From assembly GCA_020081605.1 (NCBI GenBank), contig JAHREC010000062.1, positions 1,116,001 through 1,180,000 of the forward strand: 64,000 bases of DNA, read 5' to 3'. Below, piece by piece: positions 22,690 through 34,207 of this stretch. Under the pieces are notes generated by a model. That model saw nothing but the letters and a program-made list of their open reading frames with translations, was not told the DNA's origin and did no database searches. The stretch's first letter is position 1; the number at the start of each line of letters is the position of its first letter. Source of the stretch: Albifimbria verrucaria. Lineage: Eukaryota > Ascomycota > Sordariomycetes > Hypocreales > Stachybotryaceae. Both the position numbers and the translations under genes were made by a program.

Positions 22690-23550
22690 TCAAACTGACA
22701 TACAACGGGGGCAATAGATCTCACCACGACGTACAGCTTCGTATACGTCATCATAGTCAATATCCAAGAAATCCTCATCGGACCAAGCTTTAGGATCAAG
22801 CTCCCGACCAACCCAGTTCTCGCGCATATCTGCATCCTCCTTGAAGTCAATGGCCAAAAAGTCAACGCCAGTGAGCCCAACCATATCGTCGTCCTCTTCC
22901 ATGCGCATTTGCCACATCTGGACCTGGTTGTATCCGCCATCGCCAGCATCAGGGTCTTCGTAATTGAAGGTATGGAGCTGAATCTTGACAGGCATGTTGT
23001 TCCATTGCTTCTGCAACAATAATACCTCGTTAACCCAATGTTGAGAGTTTGGCATAAAGTCATTGCACCAGAAAATAAACTTGATGCTTTTGACGTTTGG
23101 AAGCTGAGATTTCATGTCAAGAAGGTCCGATACCAACTTTCTCGCAAACGCCCCACCACCTTCTTCGCGATCCCAAAAATCGATGGTTTTCCGTCCTGCA
23201 CCATCATCCAAGAAGGTAGGCTGTGTCTGAGACACCTCCACAACGAGCTGCGATGTACTGAGTTTCATCCTGCGCGAGCAGCCATCAAGATATGGCGCAA
23301 ATTTGACTGTCTTATTGACATACTCAGGCGGTTCCTGAACAGGTATCACTATTGTGTGATCTTTGTAAAGGCGTCTCTGAAGATTGTCTGAGATCTTTTG
23401 ATGAACATACATGAGCGGGCATGTAGTTGGAGTATAAGCCGTCGCCATGGTCAAAAGGTTACTGTGAGTCGCGTCTTCCATGATATAGTCCCATATTATA
23501 TCATGGATGTCTCCAGGAAATTCGGAGAGTGTCGCTGTAGTCTGGGCCAT
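22690..23550 (-). CDS. F-box-like hypothetical protein
   Basis: An uninterrupted 286-residue frame from the ATG at 23550. The N-terminus (EFPGDIHDIIWDYIMED...) resembles the degenerate F-box-like start of many fungal hypothetical proteins, followed by a strand-rich region (KDHTIVIPVQEPPEYV, SQLVVEVSQTQPTF, VKSIKFIFWCNDF, VKIQLHTFNYED) and an acidic C-terminal third ending in CPRC. I recognise no catalytic motif. It is likely a one-exon, lineage-variable protein. It faces the Dabb gene convergently. Confidence 0.6.
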   Translation of the reverse strand: MAQTTATLSEFPGDIHDIIWDYIMEDATHSNLLTMATAYTPTTCPLMYVHQKISDNLQRRLYKDHTIVIPVQEPPEYVNKTVKFAPYLDGCSRRMKLSTSQLVVEVSQTQPTFLDDGAGRKTIDFWDREEGGGAFARKLVSDLLDMKSQLPNVKSIKFIFWCNDFMPNSQHWVNEVLLLQKQWNNMPVKIQLHTFNYEDPDAGDGGYNQVQMWQMRMEEDDDMVGLTGVDFLAIDFKEDADMRENWVGRELDPKAWSDEDFLDIDYDDVYEAVRRGEIYCPRCMSV

Positions 23551-24204
23551 GTCGTTATGGCAATGTCTTAATGCTCTCGAGCTGTTGGCAAACTGAGGGT
23601 AGAGTGTGCGCTTTTAAGCAGGAGATTCACGCGAGACGTTCACGGCCATATCGTCTCATCTGCCTAGAGTGGATACCATAATTTAGCTCGGCAACCACAT
23701 AACATGTGCTACCAACAGTACTCGTGAATTTCCCGCCTAATTATCCACACAGCTGGCTGAGTTACTCAATTAAGCCTGGCTCAGGAATGGTTTTGCAGGG
23801 GCTCGACATGGAGGTGCCAATAAAGATGCTGTGCATCAACACCTGGCGATGGTTCAAGCGTACGTAGTAAAGGCCAATTTGAGAGCTTTGGCTTGGCTAG
23901 TCGACGTCTTAAATTTAGCCATAGGATCAATCTTTTCCAATATTACGCCAAATAGGTATCTCATGGCGATTACAGAGACGGGGCGGGTGAAACATTCGCA
24001 TTAATAGATTCCGAGAAGGCCTTTGCCACCACCTCAACATAATCTCTACCTATCCCTCCAAGGTGCTCCTAGCTATGCTTTGTTTCATTGCCATAGTCCA
24101 GTTCCAAATTCAAGCCAACAAAATACTTCTTACGCCCAAGCCGAGATCCTTTAGTAGCTTGCTGTCTTCTCGTCGGATCCACATTCTTGTAGAACCAATT
24201 CTTG
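23551..24204. other. Intergenic region, 0.65 kb
   Basis: No gene. The plus-strand frame at 24063-24506 is antisense to the HET gene's C-terminus. Confidence 0.5.
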
Positions 24205-26524
24205 TCATGACTTGTTGTTCCATAGCCTTTGACAACTGCTCGCCGCTTCCTTCTCGTTCTCTTGGTAACTTACTCCCTGGTCCAATTCCTGTCCTTCCGG
24301 CATCACTCCTAGTAAATGCAAAAGATACCATTCTCCGAGTTCACCACCTACGTTTTCTCGCGCAAGCACCAACCAATCCACAGTCTCCTTCCCAAAATAT
24401 TCCTCAAACCCTTCTCCACAATAGGAGAACACGAGGTGAAAAGTCGTTTCGCCAACTTTTAAATGAGCCCACCGGGACTCACTTGACGAAGGAGGCGAGG
24501 TGCTGACCATACCTCTCAACTTCAATGCTGGAGCTGTAATACAGAGAAGCCCTGGGTGGAGTTTGGGGGTAACTTGAATAGTTCCAATGCATCTTTTTCC
24601 GAATTCAGGCCAAGAGAGGCAAAGGAGAATAGGCCGTCTATTTCTGCACATTGCTCCTCCTGGTTCCTCGGAGATGCTGAGTTGTCAAATATTGTCAGAA
24701 GCTCACTGCCAACGACAGTCACGGCCTTCACACGCGGCTGGATATCCTCGTTCTCCTTTCCTACACCATCAACAAACCCTAAAGATCCAGGACCCCATAG
24801 CGGTCCCTCCCATCCGCACCAACTCCAACTAGGAAACCCTTCTCTTCTCCTCATGCCAACACGGCCCATCCACAGCAAGCCAATATTGAATTGGTCCCTT
24901 GGAATTCCCCAATGGAAACCAAAGGGATACAATTCTCCTTGAAGGGCTTTCAGAATTCCATCAAACGCATTCAGCGAATCGTTAGGATCTGTCATCTTCC
25001 TATACATGTACAACACGAGAAGGTTACTCCACTCCTTCATCCTCTCCATTCGGCGGGATTCACCCACAAAGGGATTTCGTAGCACACCGAGTCCATAGGT
25101 TTCCTCAGGTTTTTCATTGGCGATAAATGCATCATCCCAGAAAAGATTATGATTGTGAGAGCGTGTTTCATTTAGAGATTCGCAGCATGTCATAGCGTTG
25201 CATTCGAAGATAACTTGGTGATCTGAGAAGTAAATGTTCCTGGGGCTCAGAAGTGCTTCTTGGAATGTCCATGCTCTTGTGCCCCATTTCGTGACCCAGA
25301 TGGTTTGGTTTAACGTTAAACCTGTTGTGACAAGTTCCACCTCTTTATCCTGGCCAGGCGAGGTGATAGAACATGACAACTGTGCAAATGTTGGAATAAT
25401 GGGATTGACACGTGGTAGTCCACTAGTAGCTGATGTTGAGGAGAGTGCAACCAAGGTACTGTACGCGCCACGATAAATGTCGCACATGAGTGAAATCTGT
25501 TCGGCTTTTTGCACAGGGGAGGATTGATCTATACAAATGGAATCAACCCATAAGTAATTTTTGCCTAGAGCGATGGTGATGAGTATCGCATCTTCAATAG
25601 TTTGAGGGAGAGATGAGAGGGTTGTGCCAAATTGATGGATAGATTGGGGGCAAGGCCCCAAACGTAGGAAAGAGCAAGATAGTCGCAAGCCATGCCTGGA
25701 TGACGAATAACGCGACGTGACCTGACATCGAGGAGGTAGATTTGAGAGAGCTCTGGCTTCCAAATTGGCTTGCAGGTTAATGGATGTAACTTGGAGCAGC
25801 GACTTATCCAAGACTCAATCATCGAAATTGAGTATAAAGATTGAGGTAAGTGTCTTCCACCAAGAGCAAATCCTTTGTTTTGCGTATCTATGCCAACTGA
25901 GGCATGAGACTCTTCCTTGGCCTCTTCTTCTTCCTCTTCTACAATGCATAAGCCATCACCTCTCTGCACCATCTCATCCACTCCCTCTAGATCCCTGGGC
26001 GGCCACATTACCAAAGTCAAATACCGAGCATATTGTCTCTGACCTCCTCCATGGACAGGGTTTACCTTATCTTCTGCAAAATGGCCACCCAATCGGGAGA
26101 TCGTAGGAAATGCAAATATCCACAATTCCTGCTCATTATTCATAGGAGAAGGTGAGCAGGAATATAGACAACGGCATACAGGACAGTTTTCGTCAAAAAT
26201 AAGAGAGCTCACCGGCCCGAGGTGACGCCAATTTGTTTGGTCGTCGATACGGGCTTCAGGACTCAAGGACTTGAATTTCCAGAACGCCTTTTCGCAATCA
26301 TCCTTTATTAACAAGGTAACGAGATCAAGGGAAATGCATCGTTTGCAAGGTAACTCGAGAAGCGCCGGGTTTGGAGCAAAATCTCTTCTCTTTGGTGAGA
26401 AGAACCAGCCATACTCGTCGTATTGAAAGTTATCTGGGCACTGTGACAGAAGGTGACCGGTGGTACGGCAGTTGATACAGAGGAGCCTACTCGTGGGCGT
26501 ATGTGCTTTCATGATTTGTGACAT
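24205..26524 (-). CDS. HET-domain protein with N-terminal CCHC zinc knuckle
   Basis: HET domains act in fungal allorecognition, and their activation triggers cell death. From ATG 26524 the protein begins with a zinc knuckle (CINCRTTGHLLSQC, spacing CX2CX4HX4C) and a cysteine-rich region with CPVCRCLYSC. The three HET blocks are YLALSYVWG (near 25665), LWVDSICIDQ (near 25530) and RAWTFQEALLSPRNIYF (near 25225). The tail contains LNAFDGILKAL, FPSWSWCGWEG and GEWYLLHLLGV. Two one-base breaks occur. One lies near 25646-25658 between YVWG and CPQSIHQFGTTL, next to G5 and C4 runs. The other is at a T5 run (24594-24598 on the plus strand), after which the C-terminal block continues in another frame to the stop at 24205. 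All HET core motifs are present, so the gene is likely intact if the breaks are sequence errors. Confidence 0.82.
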
Positions 26525-27185
26525 GTTTAGTGGGTGAGAAAGAAAGCAGAAAGGTTCTCCCTTCAGCCCTCTTAAAGATATAACTTGCACCCTGGAGTAA
26601 GCCCCTTCAGCTGCCCCACACTTTTTCTAATTATGAAGCCACATTAAAGAGTAATATATCAAGGGTCTGCCTGAAAAATTCCTTGTCGTCAAATAATGCC
26701 TTTGGTCGTAGTATTGGTGTTCAATGCTGTCTGGTCAATTTAGTACTTTCAGCTATAGTGACGTGCTAGGCATAAACCATTGTCACAATACTCGCAGCCG
26801 GGTGGTCGCCCACATGAGCTAATCAAAGTAATTCACTGCATAAATTCTTATCCTTTGCTTCCAACTTGATGAGCCTTCTAGGACCACTCTTACTCTCTAT
26901 TACTATGATCCAGTAATTTTGTCATTGCGCCTGTCCAGCATGTTGGAGCTCAGACCGCTTGTCCGCCATGAAAAAGGGACTCGTCCAGTTGGTCAGTGTA
27001 CACTCATAAGGACTTTGCATACCCTTCATCATGGTTTCGTTCCAGGCCTTAATATCATCGAGGATGGTGAAACAAGAGTTTTAAATGAGGATGCATACCC
27101 ATGTCGTTTGCCGGTATACAGGCAGAATACACACATCCGGGAGGGGTGATTTCTATTTCTTGTTCTTTTTCTTTCTTCCTATTCA
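26525..27185. other. Intergenic region, 0.66 kb
   Basis: No gene seen. One 76-codon plus frame (26919-27149) has no recognisable features. Confidence 0.45.
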
Positions 27186-29062
27186 TCAAGCAGTACCGAA
27201 CCGTCTCCCAAATACAGACCTGTTTCCTGCCTTTCTCAATCGCGGCGGCACGGGAGCTTCCCTTTCAACGTTAATGACCGTTACCCGATTCTGGGTTTGA
27301 TTCAAGCGGCTCAGTTGACACTGTTTCCCGTAGGCCACAATGAGAATCTTGACAGACGACTCAGGGCCATGAACCACATCGAGAAAGGCTTCGAAAAGTT
27401 GATCCAAACTCCTGGCCTCTTCCTCGTTCCGAAAAACGTCCTCTGCCTCTAGGACTACAAAAAGATTACCGATACCTTGAAGTAGGTGTACAAAGAGCCC
27501 CAGCCATTCTGCAAACGAGTGATGGGCCTTCAATTTCGCGACGTTAAAATTTCCAGGGTCGGCCATGACGAATGCTGGGTTCACACTCATTGACTGTGAT
27601 ATCATGGACTTGATTATATCGATCGTTTGGGCGCCCACAGGATCACTGTTTTCCTCTGCGTCAAAGCCGGACAAGTACCAGACCACCGGCTTACTCCTGG
27701 CTGGAGATGGCCTATTAGTTCTGTAGCTATCTCTTTGACTCTTGCGTGCGCGCCTGCATGGGTTCGGAGAACAACGAGGACGACCTCGGAGCTGAGATCC
27801 ATTCCGTAATAGTTTTAAACAAATTCACTCTATTGTGACCGACTCGATTGTTTCTCCAGGGTGGAGCACGGCGAATTAATGACCTGTGTTTTTGAAGATC
27901 ACGTTGGGGGCAACGCCGTAGGTAAATGGAATCGAGGACTTGCTTCAGATGTGTGTCCACCACGAGTGGGTGCATGCTTTTAACATCGCCATGGATCTCG
28001 TTGAGTTTGTGCGTATCACCTATGTGGTCCACCAAAGAATCAGAGAGTTGCAATCATAAAGCTGATAAAGTATCATGAAAGAGGCTTAAAACAATCTAGT
28101 CTGACTTACGGCTGATTACTTGTAGGATGGTGCTGACTTTGTCGTCCAGCTCCGCCTGGCGCTGAGTGAATCGCTGTTGCATGCCAAGCAGCGTTTCTCC
28201 TTGTTTGTTAACGCGCTGAATTATCTGATTGATTTCCCGAGTTTCTTCCTTGGCTGAAATGCTCGAAATCTCGTTTATCGATTGTGCGCAGTCACGAATG
28301 CTCTCGACAGTGTCTTTGTATGAAAGCTCAAAAGGTTTGAAGAGAGCACTAAGCGCGCGCCCTGCAGGTCCCATTTGGTACCATTTGACTGCCTGCCGGA
28401 GGAATAAAAGAACTTGTGCGTAAAGATTTGCAACAGCGTCTCTCATTCGGTCCGTTCGATATAGATCAGCCGAAATGTGAACTGTGGGCAGGACGTCCGC
28501 GATGAGACCGAGAGCTTGAGAGAAATGGTTGACGAGATTCGCATGATTGATAATACCCTTTCCATGCGCTTCAGATATACTGTGCATGATACAACTCTGA
28601 TGGAGGAATGATGCCTTACCATTAAGATAAACTTCGTCAACCCCCATATTAAAGAGACATATTCTGGGTGATGTTGAGCCAGGGTGTCGAATACTTTTCC
28701 ATAAATCATAACCCTGCTTGAGAGACCTCTCACCGTGCGCACCAGCCTGTTGTTACTCTTTGACAATTGAACATATTGTTCTTCAGCTTGAAGCGTTGCT
28801 TCCAAAAGGCTCGTGAGTGTGGTAGATGCGCACTCTTGCAGCCATTTGGAGGCGTGCGCATCCCCTCGAAACTGCTCCTTGAGGCTTTCGATTGCTGAAG
28901 AAAAAGCTTCCGATGCGATATCTCTGGATCTAGAATTTTTATAAACAACAGACAATTCTCGTAAAGGAATAATGAAAGACGCATAGCCTAGACTGTACAG
29001 TACCTTGGATTAAATTTCACATCCTCAGATGATGGGGCTTGAAGAGAATTTTGGACCACCAT
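27186..29062 (-). CDS. DUF7708-type fungal protein with STAND-like tail
   Basis: The exons join in phase: 29062-29004, 28929-28620, 28557-28110, then from 28019. The N-terminal half matches the fungal DUF7708 type: SKWLQECASTTLTSLLEATL, HHPEYVSLIWGLTKFILM, GIINHANLVNHFSQALG, RDAVANLYAQVLLFLRQAVKWY and PFELSYKDTVESIRDCA. A coiled coil follows (EEINQ/RVNKQGETLLGMQQRF). Then comes HLKQVLDSIYLRR and a C-terminal region with EVVLVVLRTHAGAHARVKE, PVVWYLSGFDAEEN and LFVVLEAEDVF, which resembles a degenerate STAND/NTPase part without a clear P-loop. Breaks near 27835 (A4 run) and near 27690 split the C-terminal half. This domain commonly heads fungal STAND-like proteins of unknown function. It lies downstream of an AAA gene on the same strand; the same pair recurs at the right end. 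Confidence 0.72.
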
Positions 29063-29419
29063 CGTTTCACATAATGACCATAGTTCAAAGATTGATGCTA
29101 AGGAATCCTTCGATGTGACTCTCGGTTTTCAGCTGTAGGCAAGGATGTCGCTGTGTGGCTGTGCTTGGGCATGTGACCTTGGACGAATACCCGGGCTGCA
29201 TTTTGATGCCTGAAGCGACACGAACGCGACTTGACGGATTCCCACTTTGTTGGCTAACAAAGGACGCATTCAAACCTGCTCAATGGAGCAAATGCTTCGA
29301 AACGGCATCCAGAAACGAAAACGTCCCCAGCACAGTCCCACTTTCGCACTTCGTGAAGATTCTACACGCGAAGGCCTAATCCCATCAAAAAACGAGCTCA
29401 ATCTCCCAGACAATCGGAC
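29063..29419. other. Short interval with unassigned frames
   Basis: Plus-strand frames (29155-29379, 29247-29435) could be upstream exons of the following gene (basic stretch KRKRPQHSPTF), but I could not join them in phase. Confidence 0.3.
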
Positions 29420-30456
29420 GTGCCTGGACCTGTAGGACATCTGAGAGCCATTTCCAGAACGGCTGGTGAGCATATGCCCATCATAGTACTGTTTACTTTC
29501 ATAACTGGACGTGCTCAAAAACTAATGGGCAGCTCAGAAACGTCGCTGCCGCGAAGCTGGAGAGATACCATCGAGACCATATCGTCGTCTCCAAGCTTGA
29601 AATCCCAGTCCAAGCGACAATCTTCCTCTCTTCGACTTTTAAAAGCTTTAGAGGCTGCGACCGAACTCTCTCCTGAATCCAGATTGCAGCGCCTAAAAGA
29701 CCTCAGGTCCAAAGTTCAAAGAAAGACAGAACTGGGGAATAGTGAAGGGCTCTCAAGAAAACCACCAGATCTCCAAATACCCACCCTCAACACCTCGGGC
29801 CTTAGTTCAGAAACATTGAACAAGTTTCGTTCCCATGACCCATCAACAGACTTCCGACTCCCACTCAAGCGTGACCAATACTCATTGAATCTGAATGGTT
29901 CAAAATCACAACAGCCAACAGAAAACTCGAACCAATATTCGCAAGGCGGCCAGGAATTTCCTCTCAAGACGACTGACAATGGCCCCGGAATGCTTAAAGA
30001 AATAACGATTGAGTCTTTGGAACGTGCGCAAATAGATAATAACATGGACAAATCGCCTCGGTCGGTAGGCCGCACACTCCAAGTCCGGACCACAGTTCAT
30101 TACACCATCTCAGAAGACTACACGAATGAAAGTAGAGCGGTCGATAATCGACTTTTGCCCTATCAGATAAGCATCCTACAGCAGCAGCAGCAGGGCGTAA
30201 AGATGGAAATGGCGAGTTTACGTTGAATGCGGACACACATGCTGACATTACAGAGGAAACAGCTACTGAATATTGGAAGGCGTGGCCCACGACTGACAGC
30301 GGTCAATTAAGCACTTCCAATGATTTAAATGATTTCGATTTCGATAAGTTTCTACAAGATGACAGCGGCGCCGAGCACTTTGACTTTGACAGTGCATTTT
30401 TGGATTGGACGAGACACGCTGACCTGAACTCGAACATAGTCTTTGAGGCTGTGTGA
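29420..30456 (+). CDS. Hypothetical serine-rich protein with acidic-aromatic tail
   Basis: I do not recognise a family. A 268-residue frame (29420-30226) is polar and serine-rich, with a probable helix (SLRLLKALEAATELSPESRLQRLKDLRSKVQ) and a short CAG tract near 30179 encoding Q5. It changes frame near 30205 (GKDGNGEFTLNAD continues the second frame) into a strongly acidic end with repeated DFD motifs (DFDFDKFLQDD, HFDFDSAFLDW), stop at 30456. Such acidic, phenylalanine-rich ends are common in transcription activation domains; with the basic region upstream this could be a transcription regulator. That is inference only. The start is uncertain: GTGAGC at about 29467 looks like a splice donor and CAG before 29531 like an acceptor. 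Confidence 0.45.
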
Positions 30457-30524
30457 ACTTAAGATCTGGGATTGCTATGCTTTAAACTAAGTATTTAAAT
30501 GACTCATTCTCATTTACCGTTGTC

Positions 30525-32938
30525 CTACTCCAATCTCAGCCCAGAAGCCTTTGCATACTCGGTTGCCGAATGACCATGCGCGTTCTCGACGTACTTCTCG
30601 AATTCATTCGCAATGGCGATTGTTTGTTGAAGATGCCCGAGACCTAATGTCTGTTTCCTAAACCGTGCCAATTGCCGTGCTGTTGTTATGCAGTTGCGAA
30701 TCTGTCGTCCATTCAGTTTTTCGTTAGCAAGCACGCCGATATTGTCACGGAGTTGCTCAACGTGTATTTCTTCGCCTGTCAGCATCCCAATTCTGGTAGT
30801 AGACTTTTGCTGTTTCTCTAGCATGTTTATAAAGTTATTCCATATTTGTAAGCGGCCTTTGGTATCTAGAGGCGGATAATGAAGGGCCAGCTGGACGCGT
30901 GATTTGAAAGCCTCATCGAAGTGACCAACTGTAGTGAAAAGGTTAATAAGATGAGGATTGTGATTAAAAAGAACACCGCGATTTTCCACATACCTCGATT
31001 GGACGTTAATATCAAGATTCCCTCATAATATTCGAGAACTCGAAGAAATACTGAGACCAGAGCATTCCGTTGGAGATCGGTTTTTCACGTTCTTCCAAGA
31101 AGACGTCACTTTCATCGAGAAGTACCACTAACAGACATTAGAAACATCATAACAAATCCAAATTAGGTTGTAAAACATGGAATGCTTACCTGATTGCCAT
31201 ATACTTCCAATATAAAGAACTGACCCTAGATATTTTTCTACACTTTCTGGATCAGTGCCGATGTCCCCACAAGTCACTCTGTACAGAGGTTTTTCAACCA
31301 GCTCTGCTATGCTTTCTGCTGTCAGAGTTTTGCCAGTTCCAGGTCCCCATGAAGAAGAATAATAAGTCCTTTTCCCTTATTCTCTATGACATCAGTCGAC
31401 ATGTTGGTTGTGGTGTGCATTGAAACCATTGCTTCAACCAGATCCTTCTTTTGTGTATCAAGAACAAGTTGCTCAAAGGCTTTTTTGTTCCATGACACGG
31501 GCCGCAGACATCTGACCAAGAGAGTTCTCCATTTCTTATCATGGAAACCAAATCCCATAATTTGTGCTGGCAGTAAAAGAACAAATGGACCAGGCGGGGG
31601 TTCATCACGCTCCATTGTCTCATAATCGAGCTCATGACTGTCTGTCAAACTCTGCCTTTCACTCTTATCTGGGTGTAGCTCCTTGTACGTCTGTATATCA
31701 ACCATATAACGTGGGTTTGACTGTAGTTTGTCAGCTGGTACTTCAATTACTGTATGTCACTGGGATTCCCCGACTCACAATTTGGATTTCAAAAGACGAA
31801 ACTGGCGCCTCATAGGCGAGAAATCTCTTCTTTCGAAAGCTCCAAAACATTTGCCCTCGTTCACGTAAGGAACTTTCCAGTTTTCCGCTTGGATCGTAGC
31901 GGAGAGGAAACGCTGGGAGGTCCGTGATTGGGATTGGATCGTTGTCGTTTGTTGGCCAGTCAATGTTTATTTTCACCCTTTTCTTTTGAAATGATCCGTT
32001 GAATGTCCAGGTATAACAATCAAGCATGAACGTAGTTGATGGTTTGGAGGGTCCCTGCCTGACAACATAACAGACATGCTCTTTCTCCTCGATTCTGACA
32101 ATGAGTTCGTTGTGGGGAACAATTTACAAAGATGTTCTGGAGAAACAAGCCCGGTTGAGAACATCTTTTCAGCATCTTTGTAATCGGATTGGCAAAAGTC
32201 CTCGGCATATTGGAGGACCAATAATATAGAATCCAACTCATCACCAGTAAGAATCTCGTGGGCGCGACTTCGAACCTCTTCCCGTGCGTAGTAGAATTGG
32301 AGACATGGTGGCTTTAGGGCTTCTTTCCAATCAGTTAGTATGTCCGGAATATGGACAGCGAGGGTAGTCATTGCTTGGGACAACGAGCTGTTGATATCGA
32401 GCTCTTCTTTGAAAGGTAGGGCTGGATCGCCGTTCTCGAGGAGAACCCTCAGATAAGGCATCAAAGCCAAAGGCACCTTTGGGTCTGATATGGGGAGCTC
32501 AGCTAGCTCGAAGTGATTTTTGTGCAGTTCGTGATATTCTTCGCAGTCATACCGACGAATAATGACAAGTCGTCGTTCTCGGCTTTCCTCCAAGTATTGA
32601 TGAAAGTTAGCTATAGGCTGTTTTCCTCTCAAGAGACTAGCGCCACTGTCCCCAGCGAAGAGGCGTGGTTGGTCTGAGTAGAACTTAGATGTGGCATGCT
32701 CGGTGTGTCCTTGTGATCTGCGCCTGCAATGAACATGATGGAGGAGCAGAAATCTCGAGTCAGTCTTGGACGAACTTTGTGGTGCTGAAGTCCGTAATCG
32801 CTTAGCAGGATTCGCATTGAAATCTGCTGTCCCTTGAGAGCTCGGAGATGTCGATCGAGGATGCTTGTGACTCATATAGTCGAAGGCCTCTGATATAGAA
32901 GGATCAATCTCCGTGATTTGGTGCAGCTGCTCATCCAT
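30525..32938 (-). CDS. DUF7025-AAA+ ATPase, frame-broken
   Basis: Fungal AAA+ ATPase with the N-terminal DUF7025-type region. From ATG 32938: a disordered leader with KRLR, then RRYDCEEYHELHK, PYLRVLLEN, NELIVRIEEKEHVCYVV, MLDCYTWTFNG, and FWSFRKKRFLAYEAPV. The AAA core shows GPGTGKTLTAE (Walker A, near 31350-31320), CGDIGTDPESVEKYL, LLDESDVFLEE (Walker B), ALVSVFLRVLEYYEGILILTSNR and, after an intron at about 30993-30928, VGHFDEAFKSRVQLALHY (arginine-finger region) and LNGRQIRN (sensor 2 region). The tail runs to 30525. Breaks lie at C4 in Walker A (31345-31348), T5 (31081-31085) and G4 (32114-32117), plus an unresolved short intron near 31740. All catalytic motifs survive. The cellular role is unknown; Bcs1/Yme2-like chaperone or remodelling activity is possible. 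Confidence 0.78.
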
Positions 32939-34207
32939 TGTGTTACAGAGGACTAGTAGATGCAATGAGCTTCAGATTACCAAGGCCCCAGGGTCAGCGC
33001 GAGGGGCGTGTGAGTTCCCACGATTTCCTTGATTCCGCCTATTGCTTGATTACCTAGTTTGTATAAATCGAAGAGATTAATAGTAGGCGGTCTCTTAAAT
33101 GGAGCAATACTAAGTGATGCGTGAGCAAAGAGGAAATGATGTGGTTAGGCTACGGTACACCAATGAGGCTGTACAAAATGAGCAGGGTGTATGGAGGATC
33201 TGCTGTTTCGGTTTTCAGCTGTACGTCTAAGCCACAATGAAGTACCTGCCTCCAAGAATCATCTATTCCCTTCATCTCCAAGATAGTATGGCCCATCCAA
33301 AGATATATTCGACCGGAGTCAATACCCGATACATGCAATAAATCAAGATGAGAGTACGGTCTAATTGTAATCCAACTGTGGTATCCCGGCGACGTTATGG
33401 GAGTGCTGTCTCTTAGACAAGCTCTCTGTGGGGTCGATGTGTAGACAGTTATTCTTCAAAAGCTTTGGCCCGCTCTAACGGCGAATAGTTTCTCTGCGTG
33501 GGCAAACATTATGGACGCTTTTGATAATAAACACGTATCTCCTCCTTGGACATTAAGAATCTAGTAATATAAGGAAACTTGATGGCTTAATACCACTTTT
33601 TTCAAATGCTGCCTCTACAGGAGCGTCTTCCGACTCCTCAGAGACTTGCTTACCCTGTATTCCCCATAATCGTCAGTAAACTCAAGAAGGTACACAAGAG
33701 ACGTCACCTATACGCTGTGCCACACCTGCACAATGATTAATATGTATTGACAGTTTCCCAATCACGCATATTTCTCTGAAGTTTGCCAATGCGCTCATTC
33801 AACTGGCCTCTCACAGCTCCAGCTTCCCTCCATAAAATCACCAGCGCAACAATGTCAGGCAGCGAGGCAGATTTGGATGTCACCAAACAGGCACACGTAA
33901 AATGTGGCTTGTAGGCTTGGCTGGACGCAAGGTGAATCAACGTGCAAGGGCTGATCGGGGATCTTCAGCTACCGATTCCCACTAAAAGCACAATTTTCCT
34001 CCGAAGAAGTTTGTTGGAACTCCGCCAGTCTCATTTTCCGGCTCGAGGCATTGTCGCGCCCTCTCCTCAGCGCAGATAGCTCTGCATTGAGTCGAAATGG
34101 AGACAAAGGCGCCGGTGTCTTGAAAACGAGTCCTCCTTTTTGAGGCCATCTTCGTCTTGATATTCTGGTCATTAGCGTTACTTGCACCATACATTTTCGC
34201 GTTTACG
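32939..34207. other. Intergenic region, 1.3 kb
   Basis: Minus-strand frames at 33150-33338, 33737-33940 and 33969-34194 have no recognised domain, and I could not link them by introns. They might be remnants of a lost gene. No repeat seen. Confidence 0.4.

Noticed and set aside
22418..22714. 98-codon minus frame after the F-box-like gene
   Set aside because: Overlaps the end of that gene, shows no domain, and no splice link could be made.
28110..28620. Apparent frameshift in the left DUF7708 gene near 28600
   Set aside because: Explained by a canonical 62-base intron (28619-28558) that joins KFILM to GIINHANLV in phase.
33150..34194. Minus frames that might be exons of one gene
   Set aside because: No family recognised and no in-phase junctions found.
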